In this document: positions 7,636 through 15,784 of the stretch, piece by piece | How the letters are laid out: each line of letters starts with the position of its first letter | Numbering within the stretch: position 1 is the first letter of the stretch | Source of the DNA: MAG-120802 sp964521265 | Lineage (GTDB): Bacteria > Actinomycetota > Actinomycetes > Nanopelagicales > Nanopelagicaceae | Reading direction: 5' to 3' | Assembly (NCBI GenBank): GCA_964521265.1 | Contig: CAZFQY010000001.1 | Span: 40,368 to 104,367 of the forward strand | DNA length: 64,000 nt | Position numbers and translations under genes: made by a program | Notes under the pieces: generated by a model | What the model saw: the letters and a program-made list of their open reading frames with translations, nothing else | What the model was told of the DNA's origin: nothing | The model's database searches: none

Positions 7636-9413
7636 TGCGAATGGCGGCTAAACCGCTGAAATTAAAACGTGAACGGGCAAAAACGGTCGTTCGTTCTGGC
7701 AGATATAGGTTTACGGCCGAGGTATTGATAGATCATGAACTGACTCATCTCGACAAACCTTTCTCTTACGGGGTTCCAACGGACCTGCTTGATTTCACAG
7801 CTCGCGGTTCAAGGGTCATCGTCCCATTTAATGGGCACGAAACTGAGGGTATTGTCACGAAAATTCAAGAAGGCGACGAACTCCCAAATAAACCGATTTT
7901 GAAAGTTTTATCGTCAGCATTCTATGGCGATGAGTCTCTCCAATTGGCTGATGAGGTTGCCAAACGTTACGCAACTACCACCGTAAAAGTGCTTCGACAC
8001 ATCCCAGGGCTTGGAAGCTCGCGCTTTGATGAAGGCTCAGATCAGAGAAAGAGGAAGCGCGGCCATAGGGTCCAGAGGCGGTATCTTTCTAAAAGTAGTT
8101 TCTCCTTAGACAACTTGATTGAAAAGTTGTCTAATGTTGAAGGAGACTCAATCCTGCTAGTTCCCACAGAAAGGGAGGCTGCCCTATTACATAGTCAACT
8201 TCATGGTCTTTTCAAAGAACGAGTTGTTAAGGCTTTTGGACGAAGGAAAACTTCGATTTCTTTCCCTAAGCGGGGAGTCATTGTGGGAACGAGAGGGGCA
8301 GTCTTCTTGCAGGTTCCGTCCCTCGATTACATGGTGATCTTCCACGATTCATCGGAGCACTTTTGGAGTGAGCGTAACCCGTATTGGAATGTCCGTGACG
8401 TGGCACTTCTTCGCTCGAGGATCTCGGAAGTTGACATTGACTTTGTGAGTGGTTTCCCATCCGCTGAGTTGTCTCGTCTAATGGAGATTGGATATCTACA
8501 TCGGCAAAATAGTCCGCGCCTGAGTCTCCGTAAGCGTAGACGGGTTTGTTCGCTTCCCGATTCGTATCACGGAACTATTCGTGACGGCTTGAAGAATGGA
8601 AGTGTGCTGGTTCAGGTTGCCCATAAGGATTATTCCTCACTTGTTATTTGTCAAAGATGCAGGAGTAGACCTCTATGTGACTGCGGATTCCCTTTAAAAA
8701 TGGCCAATAAGGAAGGGTTCACTTGCACAATTTGTGGGACAAAAATTGGAGAATGGAAATGCAAAGAGTGTGGCTCCACCGAGAGGCTCATGATTGGTCG
8801 TGGAGCAAAACGCATCGAGGAGGAATTAGGAAAAGCATTCCCACGCGTGCCAATCTTTCTTTCAACTAAAGAGAAACCATTAGATGACTGCCCGGAACAC
8901 GGAATTATTGTCGCCACCCCTGGAATGCAACCTAGCGCTTCAATATTCTCAGCGCTGGTGCTACTAGATGGAGAACTACAACTCAATCGTCCTACAATGA
9001 GAGCGGAAGAGCGCCTACTAGACCTGTGGTTCTCGCTTATCGCCCAATCTAAAGACACTGCTCCTATATTTGTCTCCCTACCATCGAATCATCGAGTCAC
9101 TCAAGCAATAGCTATTGGCTCACCGAATCGTCTGATAAGTACAATTCTGGCCGAACGAAAAGAAGTGAAGCTGCCACCCTGGTATCGAGTGATTCGAATT
9201 AAGAGCAATGATCTCTCTAGTTTGCAAGTGAACCTCCATGAAGAGTTCAACTATTCAATAATTTCTCGCTCCACAGCCTCAGGAGAACTCTTGATTCGAG
9301 TCCCCGTCGACAAGTCACAAGAAGTCATCGATTCCATATTGTCCTTGGTCAAATATCGCCTTGCCCTAAAGAAAGAAACGATCTCAGTTGAAATCGACCC
9401 TCATGACCTCTAA
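7635..9413 (+). CDS. priA: PriA-like primosomal protein N' lacking helicase motifs
   Basis: This 592-residue protein keeps the PriA N-terminal DNA-binding domain (LDKPFSYGVP, GSRVIVPF) and the zinc-binding region, seen as paired cysteines in CQRC, CDCG, CTIC and CKEC (about residues 337-385). The ATPase part is degraded: no GxTGSGKT Walker A is found, and the DEAH position reads HDSSEHFW. Such helicase-dead PriA proteins are known in actinobacteria and may act as structural restart or DNA-binding factors; the role is inferred. I chose ATG 7635, which overlaps the metK stop (TAATG), over a TTG 51 bases upstream. A second ATG lies at 7641. Confidence 0.85.
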   Translation: MRMAAKPLKLKRERAKTVVRSGRYRFTAEVLIDHELTHLDKPFSYGVPTDLLDFTARGSRVIVPFNGHETEGIVTKIQEGDELPNKPILKVLSSAFYGDESLQLADEVAKRYATTTVKVLRHIPGLGSSRFDEGSDQRKRKRGHRVQRRYLSKSSFSLDNLIEKLSNVEGDSILLVPTEREAALLHSQLHGLFKERVVKAFGRRKTSISFPKRGVIVGTRGAVFLQVPSLDYMVIFHDSSEHFWSERNPYWNVRDVALLRSRISEVDIDFVSGFPSAELSRLMEIGYLHRQNSPRLSLRKRRRVCSLPDSYHGTIRDGLKNGSVLVQVAHKDYSSLVICQRCRSRPLCDCGFPLKMANKEGFTCTICGTKIGEWKCKECGSTERLMIGRGAKRIEEELGKAFPRVPIFLSTKEKPLDDCPEHGIIVATPGMQPSASIFSALVLLDGELQLNRPTMRAEERLLDLWFSLIAQSKDTAPIFVSLPSNHRVTQAIAIGSPNRLISTILAERKEVKLPPWYRVIRIKSNDLSSLQVNLHEEFNYSIISRSTASGELLIRVPVDKSQEVIDSILSLVKYRLALKKETISVEIDPHDL

Positions 9414-9440
9414 TAGTTAAAGTAATTATTCGCTAGAGGC

Positions 9441-9446
9441 TAGAAT
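9441..9446 (+). promoter_or_regulatory. -10 element of a leaderless def transcript
   Basis: TAGAAT ends 6 bases before the ATG of def at 9453, so transcription should start at or next to the start codon. No Shine-Dalgarno sequence is present. It lies in the 39-base space after priA. Confidence 0.6.
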
Positions 9447-9452
9447 CGGAAT

Positions 9453-10013
9453 ATGTCGATACAGCCCATAAGGTACTTCGGAGATCCAGTCTTGACGACC
9501 CCCGCGGCTCCAGTCGTTGACTTCGATAAGGAACTTAGAGTTCTTGTGAAAGATCTTATTGACACCATGCTGGACGCTCCAGGTGCGGGATTGGCAGCTC
9601 CTCAGATTGGAGTACCGCTAAGAGTTTTTGTATGGGATGTCGATGAGGAGATTGGCCATCTGGTCAATCCCACTCTTGATCTCAGCGAAGAACTCCAAGA
9701 TGGAGAAGAGGGTTGTTTGTCTTTTCCGGAGTTGAGATACGAAACTCCTAGAGCTATGCGAGCTGTGGCTAAAGGATTTAACATGTATGGAGAGCCAGTT
9801 TTGGTTGAAGGTACGGCATTCTTGGCGAGAGCGCTTCAGCACGAAACGGATCATTTAAACGGCATAGTCTTTATTGACCGATTGCCGCAAGAGTTGCGAA
9901 AGCAAGCCATGAAGGAAATCCGGAATTCGGAGTGGTTCATGTCGGCGCAGTCCGAGGGCATGACTCCGGAAATCAGGGTTTCGCCACATCAAACATTTGG
10001 CAAGGGCATCTGA
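9453..10013 (+). CDS. def: Peptide deformylase
   Basis: This 186-residue metalloenzyme removes the formyl group from nascent proteins. The three family motifs are intact: GAGLAAPQIG (44-53), EGCLS (86-90, with metal ligand Cys88) and HETDH (130-134, metal ligands His130 and His134, catalytic Glu131). It begins a new unit, def-fmt-rsmB, that joins deformylation, formylation and rRNA methylation. A leaderless promoter immediately precedes the ATG. fmt begins 1 base after its stop. Confidence 0.97.
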   Translation: MSIQPIRYFGDPVLTTPAAPVVDFDKELRVLVKDLIDTMLDAPGAGLAAPQIGVPLRVFVWDVDEEIGHLVNPTLDLSEELQDGEEGCLSFPELRYETPRAMRAVAKGFNMYGEPVLVEGTAFLARALQHETDHLNGIVFIDRLPQELRKQAMKEIRNSEWFMSAQSEGMTPEIRVSPHQTFGKGI

Positions 10014-10014
10014 T

Positions 10015-10917
10015 TTGAGATTGCTTGTCGCATCTACTTCGAAATTAGCGATACCTTCGATCAGGGTGCTTCAACATCGTGGCTTTGACATTATCGGAGT
10101 CTTAACAAAGAGCGATAAACCAACTGGTAGGGGACAAGTAGCCAAGCCACAGCCAATCGCTGTTGATCTTGCTGGCCTCTTACCAATTTATAAAGTCTCT
10201 GATCATCGAGAGCTAGAAAGTGCGCTTCGGGACCTTAAGCCAGATCTTGTCATAGCTATTGCCTTTGGTATGTTGGTTAGAGCTGATTCTCTACGTATTC
10301 CCAAGTATGGATGGATCAATCTCCACTTCTCGCTGCTCCCGAAATATCGCGGCGCTGCTCCCGTGCAGAGGGCCATTCTCTCCGGTGATGAATTATCAGG
10401 ATTGACAGTTTTCCAACTAGATGAGGGTATGGACACTGGTCCGATATATGTCACGCAATCAGTGTCTATCGCGAGAAAAGACGCGGGAAACGTACTAAAT
10501 GAGATGTCTGAATTAGGCGGAAGTTTGCTTTCAGAAGCTATTGAAAAGATCTCCAAAGGCCTACCGCCAACTCCCCAAAGCGGGGATACTTCCTTAGCAA
10601 AGAAGATCAGTTCCGAAGAGGCCCGAATCCTCTTCGCCAGAGATGCCCAATTTATCGAGCGACAGATTCGCGCGTTCTCGCCGAAACCTGGCGCCTGGTG
10701 CACCTTCCGAGGTAGCCGAGTAAAGATTTTCAGCTCTCAAGTTGATGAAGATTTCTCCGCTCAGTTGGGGGAAGTAATCGGAATTTCACCCTTGAAAGTC
10801 AGTACTGCTAAGGGCTCCCTTGTAATCGGAGCACTTCAGGAATCTGGGAAGCGGTTGATGCAAAGTGATGAATGGGCTAGAGGCTCACGCGTCACGGTTG
10901 GAGAAAAATTTGAATAA
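10015..10917 (+). CDS. fmt: Methionyl-tRNA formyltransferase
   Basis: This 300-residue enzyme formylates initiator Met-tRNA using 10-formyl-tetrahydrofolate. The catalytic region INLHFSLLPKYRGAAPVQ carries the HxSLLPxxRG motif with the conserved Asn and His, and the catalytic Asp is in QLDEGMDTGP. The C-terminal tRNA-binding domain begins near residue 205. I chose TTG 10015 because it gives MRLLVASTSK, matching family N-termini, one base after the def stop; a TTG at 9997 would add six unsupported residues. It overlaps rsmB by 8 bases. Confidence 0.94.
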   Translation: MRLLVASTSKLAIPSIRVLQHRGFDIIGVLTKSDKPTGRGQVAKPQPIAVDLAGLLPIYKVSDHRELESALRDLKPDLVIAIAFGMLVRADSLRIPKYGWINLHFSLLPKYRGAAPVQRAILSGDELSGLTVFQLDEGMDTGPIYVTQSVSIARKDAGNVLNEMSELGGSLLSEAIEKISKGLPPTPQSGDTSLAKKISSEEARILFARDAQFIERQIRAFSPKPGAWCTFRGSRVKIFSSQVDEDFSAQLGEVIGISPLKVSTAKGSLVIGALQESGKRLMQSDEWARGSRVTVGEKFE

Positions 10918-12193
10918 GACAAAGAGTTCACAGAAGAGCGCTCGCCAGCTTGCCTGGGAATTAATCTACGAAGTTGATAACTCAGATACCTATAGCAATC
11001 TAGAGGTTCCAAGAGCGCTATTGGTCTCCAATCTAGAGGCCAGGGATAAGGCATTGGTTACAAATCTGGTTTACGGAACTCTGCGCATGAGGGGTTTTCT
11101 AGATGGAGCAATCAAAAGGCATGTTGATCGTCCGCTGGAGAGCGTTGACTTCAAAGTGCTCACCACCCTTCGTATGGGCGCTTATCAATTGCTGATCCTC
11201 GCAACGCCACCTCATGCAGCGGTAAATGAGATAGTGGATCTCGCGAAGATTGTCTGTGGGAAGAGTGCGTCGAGTTTCGTTAATGCGATTATGCGACGTT
11301 TGTCTGAGAATCTTGATTACTCACCTTCAACTCTCTCTGAGAAGTACTCGCATCCTGAATGGATAATTAGTGCGTTTCGCGACTGCTTAAAGGATGAAGA
11401 ATTAGTTGTTGCCCAGCTAGAAGCCGATAATGCTGTTGCCCTTCCCACGCTGATAGCTTGGCCGAATCTTTCAAACCATCACGAATTACTTGCCGCTGGA
11501 GCAGAGAGGGTTACTGATTCAAAGAATGCCTTCACATATAGGGGGAACCCTGGGGAAATCCCAGCTATCAAGGAGCGCCGGGCAGGGGTACAGGACCTTG
11601 GGTCACAGATAATCGTCGAAATCTTCTTTGAAACGAAGAGCGATGGAAGAAAATTACGTTGGCTAGATCTCTGCGCAGGGCCTGGCGGAAAAGCTGCTTA
11701 TCTTGAATCGCTCATAGGGGATGACGAGATGATCGCGAACGATCCTTCCCCAGCTAGAGCAAAGCTGGTCACCCAAGTCTTACGGCGATCCGAAGTGATG
11801 TCCTTCGATGGACGCGACATACCCCCTGAAATAGGTGAATTCGATCGGATTCTCATCGATGCCCCATGTACAGGATTAGGAGCGCTAAGGCGACGTCCAG
11901 AGGTGAGATGGCGCCGTCAACCTTCAGATCTTCGCAGCCTCACTCAACTTCAACGCGATCTTCTCGATAGCGCTGCTACCAGAGTTCCACGAGGCGGGAT
12001 TATTGGGTATTCGACTTGCAGTCCGCATCTGGCAGAAACCAAGATCCAGGTTAGCGACTTCCTTCGCACTCACCCAAACTTTCGACGGGTAAGTGTTGGG
12101 ATGCGCGCGGATAAAGACGGGGACTTACAGCTTTGGACTTTTCGAGATGGCACCGACTGTATGTTCCTTTCCTTGCTAGAACGAGTCAGTTAG
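10910..12193 (+). CDS. rsmB: 16S rRNA (cytosine-967-C5)-methyltransferase (Sun/NOL1 family)
   Basis: This 427-residue protein has an N-terminal NusB-like RNA-binding domain (about 1-140) and a C-terminal AdoMet-dependent methyltransferase domain. The AdoMet site is DLCAGPGGKAAYL; the two catalytic cysteines are in DAPCTGLGALRRRPE and YSTCSPHLAET. TTG 10910 is preferred because GGAG lies 6 bases upstream and the start overlaps the fmt stop. Neighbours def and fmt on one side and rpe on the other match the order priA-fmt-fmu-rpe of mycobacteria. Confidence 0.94.
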   Translation: MNKTKSSQKSARQLAWELIYEVDNSDTYSNLEVPRALLVSNLEARDKALVTNLVYGTLRMRGFLDGAIKRHVDRPLESVDFKVLTTLRMGAYQLLILATPPHAAVNEIVDLAKIVCGKSASSFVNAIMRRLSENLDYSPSTLSEKYSHPEWIISAFRDCLKDEELVVAQLEADNAVALPTLIAWPNLSNHHELLAAGAERVTDSKNAFTYRGNPGEIPAIKERRAGVQDLGSQIIVEIFFETKSDGRKLRWLDLCAGPGGKAAYLESLIGDDEMIANDPSPARAKLVTQVLRRSEVMSFDGRDIPPEIGEFDRILIDAPCTGLGALRRRPEVRWRRQPSDLRSLTQLQRDLLDSAATRVPRGGIIGYSTCSPHLAETKIQVSDFLRTHPNFRRVSVGMRADKDGDLQLWTFRDGTDCMFLSLLERVS

Positions 12194-12197
12194 GGAG

Positions 12198-12203
12198 TAT
12201 GGT
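12198..12203 (+). promoter_or_regulatory. Candidate -10 element for rpe
   Basis: TATGGT ends 6 bases before the rpe ATG at 12210 in the 16-base gap after rsmB. The spacing matches the other leaderless starts in the window. A GGGAG lies further upstream, so translation from a longer operon mRNA is also possible. Confidence 0.45.
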
Positions 12204-12209
12204 TTCATC

Positions 12210-12872
12210 ATGATCCGAATTTGCCCTAGCATCCTAAATGCAAATTTCGACGATCTTCCTAATGAGATTGCAAAAGTTGCAAAGGTTAGCGATCTTCTCC
12301 ATCTGGATGTTATGGACAACAAGTTTGTACCCAATTTCACGTTTGATCTAGAGCAATCTCGCAAGATTATTGAAGAGTCAACTCTTCCAGTTGATGTTCA
12401 TCTTATGATTGCCAACGCAGACCAAGAAGCATTACCTTATGCTGAAACGAAGGCGGTAAGCATCACCGTTCACCTCGAAGCGTGTACTGACCCTATTTAT
12501 GTTCTAACGGAAATCCGGAAGCGTGGTAAGCGAGCTGCTATTGCAATCAAGCCGGGAACGGCGATTGAGGAAATATCTGAACTAGTTGAGCTAGTCGACA
12601 TGATTCTCGTAATGACGGTTGAACCTGGATTTGGTGGTCAGAAGTTCATGATAGGGATGATGGAAAAGGTGGAGCGAGCCCGTAAATGGTTGGATCAAAA
12701 GGGCTATTCAGACACCTGGCTACAAGTTGATGGTGGCATAAATCTCGAAACTATTGAAATTGCACGAAGGGCGGGAGCTGACACCTTCGTAGCAGGTTCC
12801 GTTGTCTTCAAATCCGAGCAACCAGCCGAGGTCATAGAAAATCTCCGTCGCCTAGCTACCTCTGTCAAGTAA
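12210..12872 (+). CDS. rpe: Ribulose-phosphate 3-epimerase
   Basis: This 220-residue TIM-barrel enzyme interconverts ribulose 5-phosphate and xylulose 5-phosphate. Motifs are complete: ICPSILNANF, LHLDVMDNKFVPN with metal-binding His and Asp, DVHLMI, VEPGFGGQKF and VDGGIN. It follows rsmB, as in mycobacteria, and is followed by hisE after 43 bases. Pentose-phosphate supply for PRPP gives a loose link to the histidine genes behind it, though such order may only reflect compaction. Confidence 0.97.
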   Translation: MIRICPSILNANFDDLPNEIAKVAKVSDLLHLDVMDNKFVPNFTFDLEQSRKIIEESTLPVDVHLMIANADQEALPYAETKAVSITVHLEACTDPIYVLTEIRKRGKRAAIAIKPGTAIEEISELVELVDMILVMTVEPGFGGQKFMIGMMEKVERARKWLDQKGYSDTWLQVDGGINLETIEIARRAGADTFVAGSVVFKSEQPAEVIENLRRLATSVK

Positions 12873-12915
12873 CCTTGGCTCGTTTCAATCTGCCTTCAAC
12901 GACGGGAGTCATTAG

Positions 12916-13179
12916 ATGAAAAACTTTGAGGCTCTATGGGCAGAGCTCATCGGAAAATCTCAAATAAACGATCCCAATTCGACTACGGTGGCGGCCCTGT
13001 CGCTCGGAACGCATGCATTGACGAAGAAGGTTCTTGAAGAAGCTGGTGAAGTCCTTCTTGCCGCCGAAGCTCAAGGAAAGGATGAACTAGCGCAGGAGAT
13101 TTCTCAGTTGATCTACTGGATACAAGTATTGATGATTGATAAGGGTCTGACACTTGAAGATATATATCGGAGGCTTTGA
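12916..13179 (+). CDS. hisE: Phosphoribosyl-ATP pyrophosphohydrolase
   Basis: This 87-residue all-helical MazG-type enzyme catalyses the second step of histidine synthesis. KKVLEEAGEVLLAAEAQGKDE holds the metal-binding ExxE residues, and EISQLIYWIQVLMIDKGL contains the second acidic helix. GGGAG lies about 8 bases before the ATG. It is a stand-alone hisE rather than a fused hisIE, and it is directly coupled to hisG, the usual actinobacterial pair. Confidence 0.94.
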   Translation: MKNFEALWAELIGKSQINDPNSTTVAALSLGTHALTKKVLEEAGEVLLAAEAQGKDELAQEISQLIYWIQVLMIDKGLTLEDIYRRL

Positions 13180-13181
13180 AT

Positions 13182-14039
13182 ATGACTCTCTCTGTAGCGC
13201 TACCCAATAAGGGTGCACTTTCCGCAGATTCAGCTGAGATACTTCGGGAAGCTGGTTACAAGCTTCGAAGCGATTCAAAGGAACTCTCCTTCTACGACTC
13301 CTCGAATGATGTTGAATTTTTCTATTTGCGACCTAGGGACATCGCAACTTACGTTTCCTCCAGTCAGATCGATCTTGGGATAACAGGAAGAGACCTTCTC
13401 CTTGATAGCGGTAAAGGGGCTGATGAAAAGCTAGAGCTTGATTTTGGTCATAGTGAATTTCGTATGGCTGCCTCAGCGACTGCGGTGGATGCGGGGGAGA
13501 TCAATGAAAAGAATCTGGGTGGTAAGCGGATTGCGACTGCATATAGGGGTTTAGTTGAGGACTTCCTAGAAAATGCCGGAGTCAAGGCCGATGTTGTTAC
13601 TTTGGACGGTGCAGTTGAAGGCGCTATCAAACTGGGCGTCGCGGATTTGATAGTCGATGTAGTCGCTACCGGAAATACGATTAAGCAGGCCGGTCTAAGA
13701 GTTTTTGGACCGACGATTTTAAAAAGCCAAGCAATCCTGATCTCACGCCCTAATTTTATAAATCCAAGCGCAGAGAGATTAATTAGGAGGATTTCAGGGG
13801 TTGTTATCGCGCGACAGTACGTCTTAGTCGATTACGATATTGAAAAGAAGAACTTGGCTGCTGCATGTGAAATCACTCCTGGACTCGAGTCGCCAACTAT
13901 CTCTCCGCTTCAAAAGGAGGATTGGGTTGCAGTTCGGGCCATGGTCAAACGTGCTGATGTGCATAACGCCATGGACAAATTGTGGGGGATTGGGGCTAGA
14001 GGAATATTGGTAACGGATATCCACTCATGCCGACTTTAA
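13182..14039 (+). CDS. hisG: ATP phosphoribosyltransferase, long form
   Basis: This 285-residue enzyme starts histidine synthesis by joining ATP and PRPP. The N-terminal half resembles a periplasmic-binding fold (LSVALPNKGALS; DLGITGRDLLLD), the PRPP-binding segment is DLIVDVVATGNTI near residue 150, and residues after about 205 form the ACT-like domain that binds histidine in long-form enzymes. I chose ATG 13182: GGAGG lies 8 bases upstream, whereas the alternative TTG 13176 has too short a spacing. The stop overlaps the convergent serB stop by two bases. Confidence 0.95.
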   Translation: MTLSVALPNKGALSADSAEILREAGYKLRSDSKELSFYDSSNDVEFFYLRPRDIATYVSSSQIDLGITGRDLLLDSGKGADEKLELDFGHSEFRMAASATAVDAGEINEKNLGGKRIATAYRGLVEDFLENAGVKADVVTLDGAVEGAIKLGVADLIVDVVATGNTIKQAGLRVFGPTILKSQAILISRPNFINPSAERLIRRISGVVIARQYVLVDYDIEKKNLAAACEITPGLESPTISPLQKEDWVAVRAMVKRADVHNAMDKLWGIGARGILVTDIHSCRL

Positions 14040-14665
14040 TTTTTCAGCACCTCTATGAGTTCTTTGAGGTCATTCTCAATAGAGAGGTTAGCGGCGCTGC
14101 GAAGGATTGGTTTAGCCTTGTAAGCAACTCCTAATCCTGCGCGCTGAATCATTAGAAGATCATTAGCTCCATCACCAATCGCTACAGTCTTTTCCATGTC
14201 TACGCCGAATTTATGGGCAAATTGCTGTAGGTGCTCGGCCTTGGCATCTCTATCGATTATTGGCGCAAGGACCTTTCCGGTCAAAACTCCATTTTCGATC
14301 TCGAGGTTGTTGCCGGCGATATAGTCGAGATCCTTGAAGAATTCGATCCTGCTCAGTACCTGGAGAAAACCCCCAGTGACAGCTCCGAAGAGAATCCCAT
14401 GGAGGCGACAGAAATCCCGCAGATCATGCGCTCCCGGTGAGAGCGTGATCTGACTCGTTACCTCTTCGAAGATGGAGATGGGAAGTCCTGCAAGCAATTC
14501 AACCCTTCTGGCGAGAGCAGATCTGAAGTCGATCTCACCTGCCATTGCACGAGCGGTAATTTCAGAAACTTTTTCTCCGCTTCCTGCAACATTTCCGAGC
14601 AGGTCTATCACTTCTTGCTCAATGAGCGTTGAATCCACATCAGAGAGAATCAGTCGGAAACGCAT
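14036..14665 (-). CDS. serB: Phosphoserine phosphatase (catalytic HAD domain only)
   Basis: This 209-residue HAD phosphatase performs the last step of serine synthesis. The nucleophile motif DVDST (Asp9, Asp11) is near the N-terminus, with the specificity segment QEVIDLLG, and the metal-binding GDGANDLLMIQRAG is near residue 160. Actinobacterial SerB often carries one or two N-terminal ACT domains; this protein has none. A small ACT-like gene ends exactly at its start (TGATG, 1-base overlap), so domain and enzyme are separate but coupled. I chose ATG 14665 over the TTG one codon upstream. Confidence 0.92.
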   Translation of the reverse strand: MRFRLILSDVDSTLIEQEVIDLLGNVAGSGEKVSEITARAMAGEIDFRSALARRVELLAGLPISIFEEVTSQITLSPGAHDLRDFCRLHGILFGAVTGGFLQVLSRIEFFKDLDYIAGNNLEIENGVLTGKVLAPIIDRDAKAEHLQQFAHKFGVDMEKTVAIGDGANDLLMIQRAGLGVAYKAKPILRSAANLSIENDLKELIEVLKN

Positions 14666-14928
14666 CAACTGACCTCAAGCATCCCAATATCAAGATTGAA
14701 AGACGGTCCCGCTTTTTCAAGCTCGTCACGAATGGCGTCTCCATGCGCTGGATCATGTGCGATCAAGATCGCCACTATGGTTCTTCCACCAAGATCAATC
14801 CGCTGAGACTCGATAGTCTCATGCACAAAGTCATTCAAGACTCCGTCGATGAATTCTGCTGCCTTGGGGTTATCTGGACCCGATCCGAGAATCAAGGCTT
14901 GAGATATTAACTTCGCTTTATTCGACAC
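14665..14928 (-). CDS. Small ACT-like domain protein coupled to serB
   Basis: This 87-residue protein is not assigned to a named family with certainty. Its pattern (LILGSGPDNPKAAEFIDG, then SQRIDLGGRTIVAILIAHDP, then a helix and a final strand) resembles a beta-alpha-beta-beta-alpha-beta ACT domain like the one at the N-terminus of SerB proteins. The usual position and the 1-base overlap with serB suggest a split regulatory domain that may bind serine or assist SerB. Start GTG 14928 is supported by a -10 hexamer 6 bases upstream. The gene itself looks real; the ACT assignment is inference from sequence pattern. Confidence 0.7.
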   Translation of the reverse strand: MSNKAKLISQALILGSGPDNPKAAEFIDGVLNDFVHETIESQRIDLGGRTIVAILIAHDPAHGDAIRDELEKAGPSFNLDIGMLEVS

Positions 14929-14934
14929 TGGTGA

Positions 14935-14940
14935 ATCTTA
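14935..14940 (-). promoter_or_regulatory. -10 element of leaderless ACT-serB transcript
   Basis: On the minus strand TAAGAT ends 6 bases before GTG 14928, with no Shine-Dalgarno. It supports that GTG as the true start. A weaker TATCTT (14976-14981) faces the divergent ABC gene 8 bases before its ATG. Confidence 0.55.
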
Positions 14941-14989
14941 GAGCGATTTTCCCAACTAACCCTGAGCTCGAGAGGTATCTTTCTCGCCC

Positions 14990-15778
14990 ATGAACGCCCT
15001 ATTGAAACTCAGTGAAGTATCGGTGCTTCGCGATGGAAGGGCAATCCTCGGTCCCTTGAATTGGACTCTGGAAACCGGAGAGCGCTGGGTTGTTATTGGA
15101 CCGAATGGCGCAGGTAAGACCACTTTTCTTCAATTAATTGGGGCTCTACTGCATCCGAGTTCTGGAACAGTCGAAATTCTAGGTGAGAGATTGGGGCAGG
15201 TAGATGTCTTCGATTTACGACCTCGTATTGGTATCTCATCGAGCGCTTTGGCGGACTATCTTCCCCAAGATGAGCGAGTAATAGATTTAGTTCTGACCGC
15301 GGCTTACGCAATTACGGGGAGATGGGTCGAAGAATATGACCTTTGGGATGAGTCAAGGGCAAAGGCTCTTCTAGATATCTTTGGCGTGCGCGAGCTAGCA
15401 GATCGCGTTTACGGAACCTTAAGCGAAGGAGAGAGAAAACGGGTTCAAATAGCACGGTCACTTATGGCTGATCCTGAAATCCTTCTTCTAGATGAACCAG
15501 CCGCTGGTTTGGACTTTGGAGGGCGTGAGGATATTCTCGATCGTATCTCTCGTTTCCTCGATGAACCTGCCGCGCCTGCATCAGTGATAGTCACCCATCA
15601 TATTGAGGAGATTCCTCGGGGGACCACACATATTCTGCTTCTAGAATCGGGAAAAGTTTTCGCTAGTGGCGAGATTGGATCAGTCCTTACGGAGAATAAC
15701 CTAAACAAACTTTTCAATGTAGATGTTCAACTTTCTTTCGATGGCAGAAGATATTCTGCAACTTCAAGACGTAACTAA
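14990..15778 (+). CDS. Stand-alone ABC transporter-type ATPase
   Basis: This 262-residue ABC ATPase has Walker A GPNGAGKTT (about 38-46), signature LSEGERKRVQIARSL, Walker B ILLLDEPAAGLD and switch histidine VTHHIEEI. No permease or binding protein is adjacent. It resembles the YlmA/ModF-like single ATPases, and I recall an ABC ATPase beside serB in other actinobacteria. Substrate and partner are unknown; it might energise an unlinked permease or act in a non-transport role. A candidate -10 TATCTT lies 8 bases before the ATG. Confidence 0.88.
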   Translation: MNALLKLSEVSVLRDGRAILGPLNWTLETGERWVVIGPNGAGKTTFLQLIGALLHPSSGTVEILGERLGQVDVFDLRPRIGISSSALADYLPQDERVIDLVLTAAYAITGRWVEEYDLWDESRAKALLDIFGVRELADRVYGTLSEGERKRVQIARSLMADPEILLLDEPAAGLDFGGREDILDRISRFLDEPAAPASVIVTHHIEEIPRGTTHILLLESGKVFASGEIGSVLTENNLNKLFNVDVQLSFDGRRYSATSRRN

Positions 15779-15784
15779 TACCCC

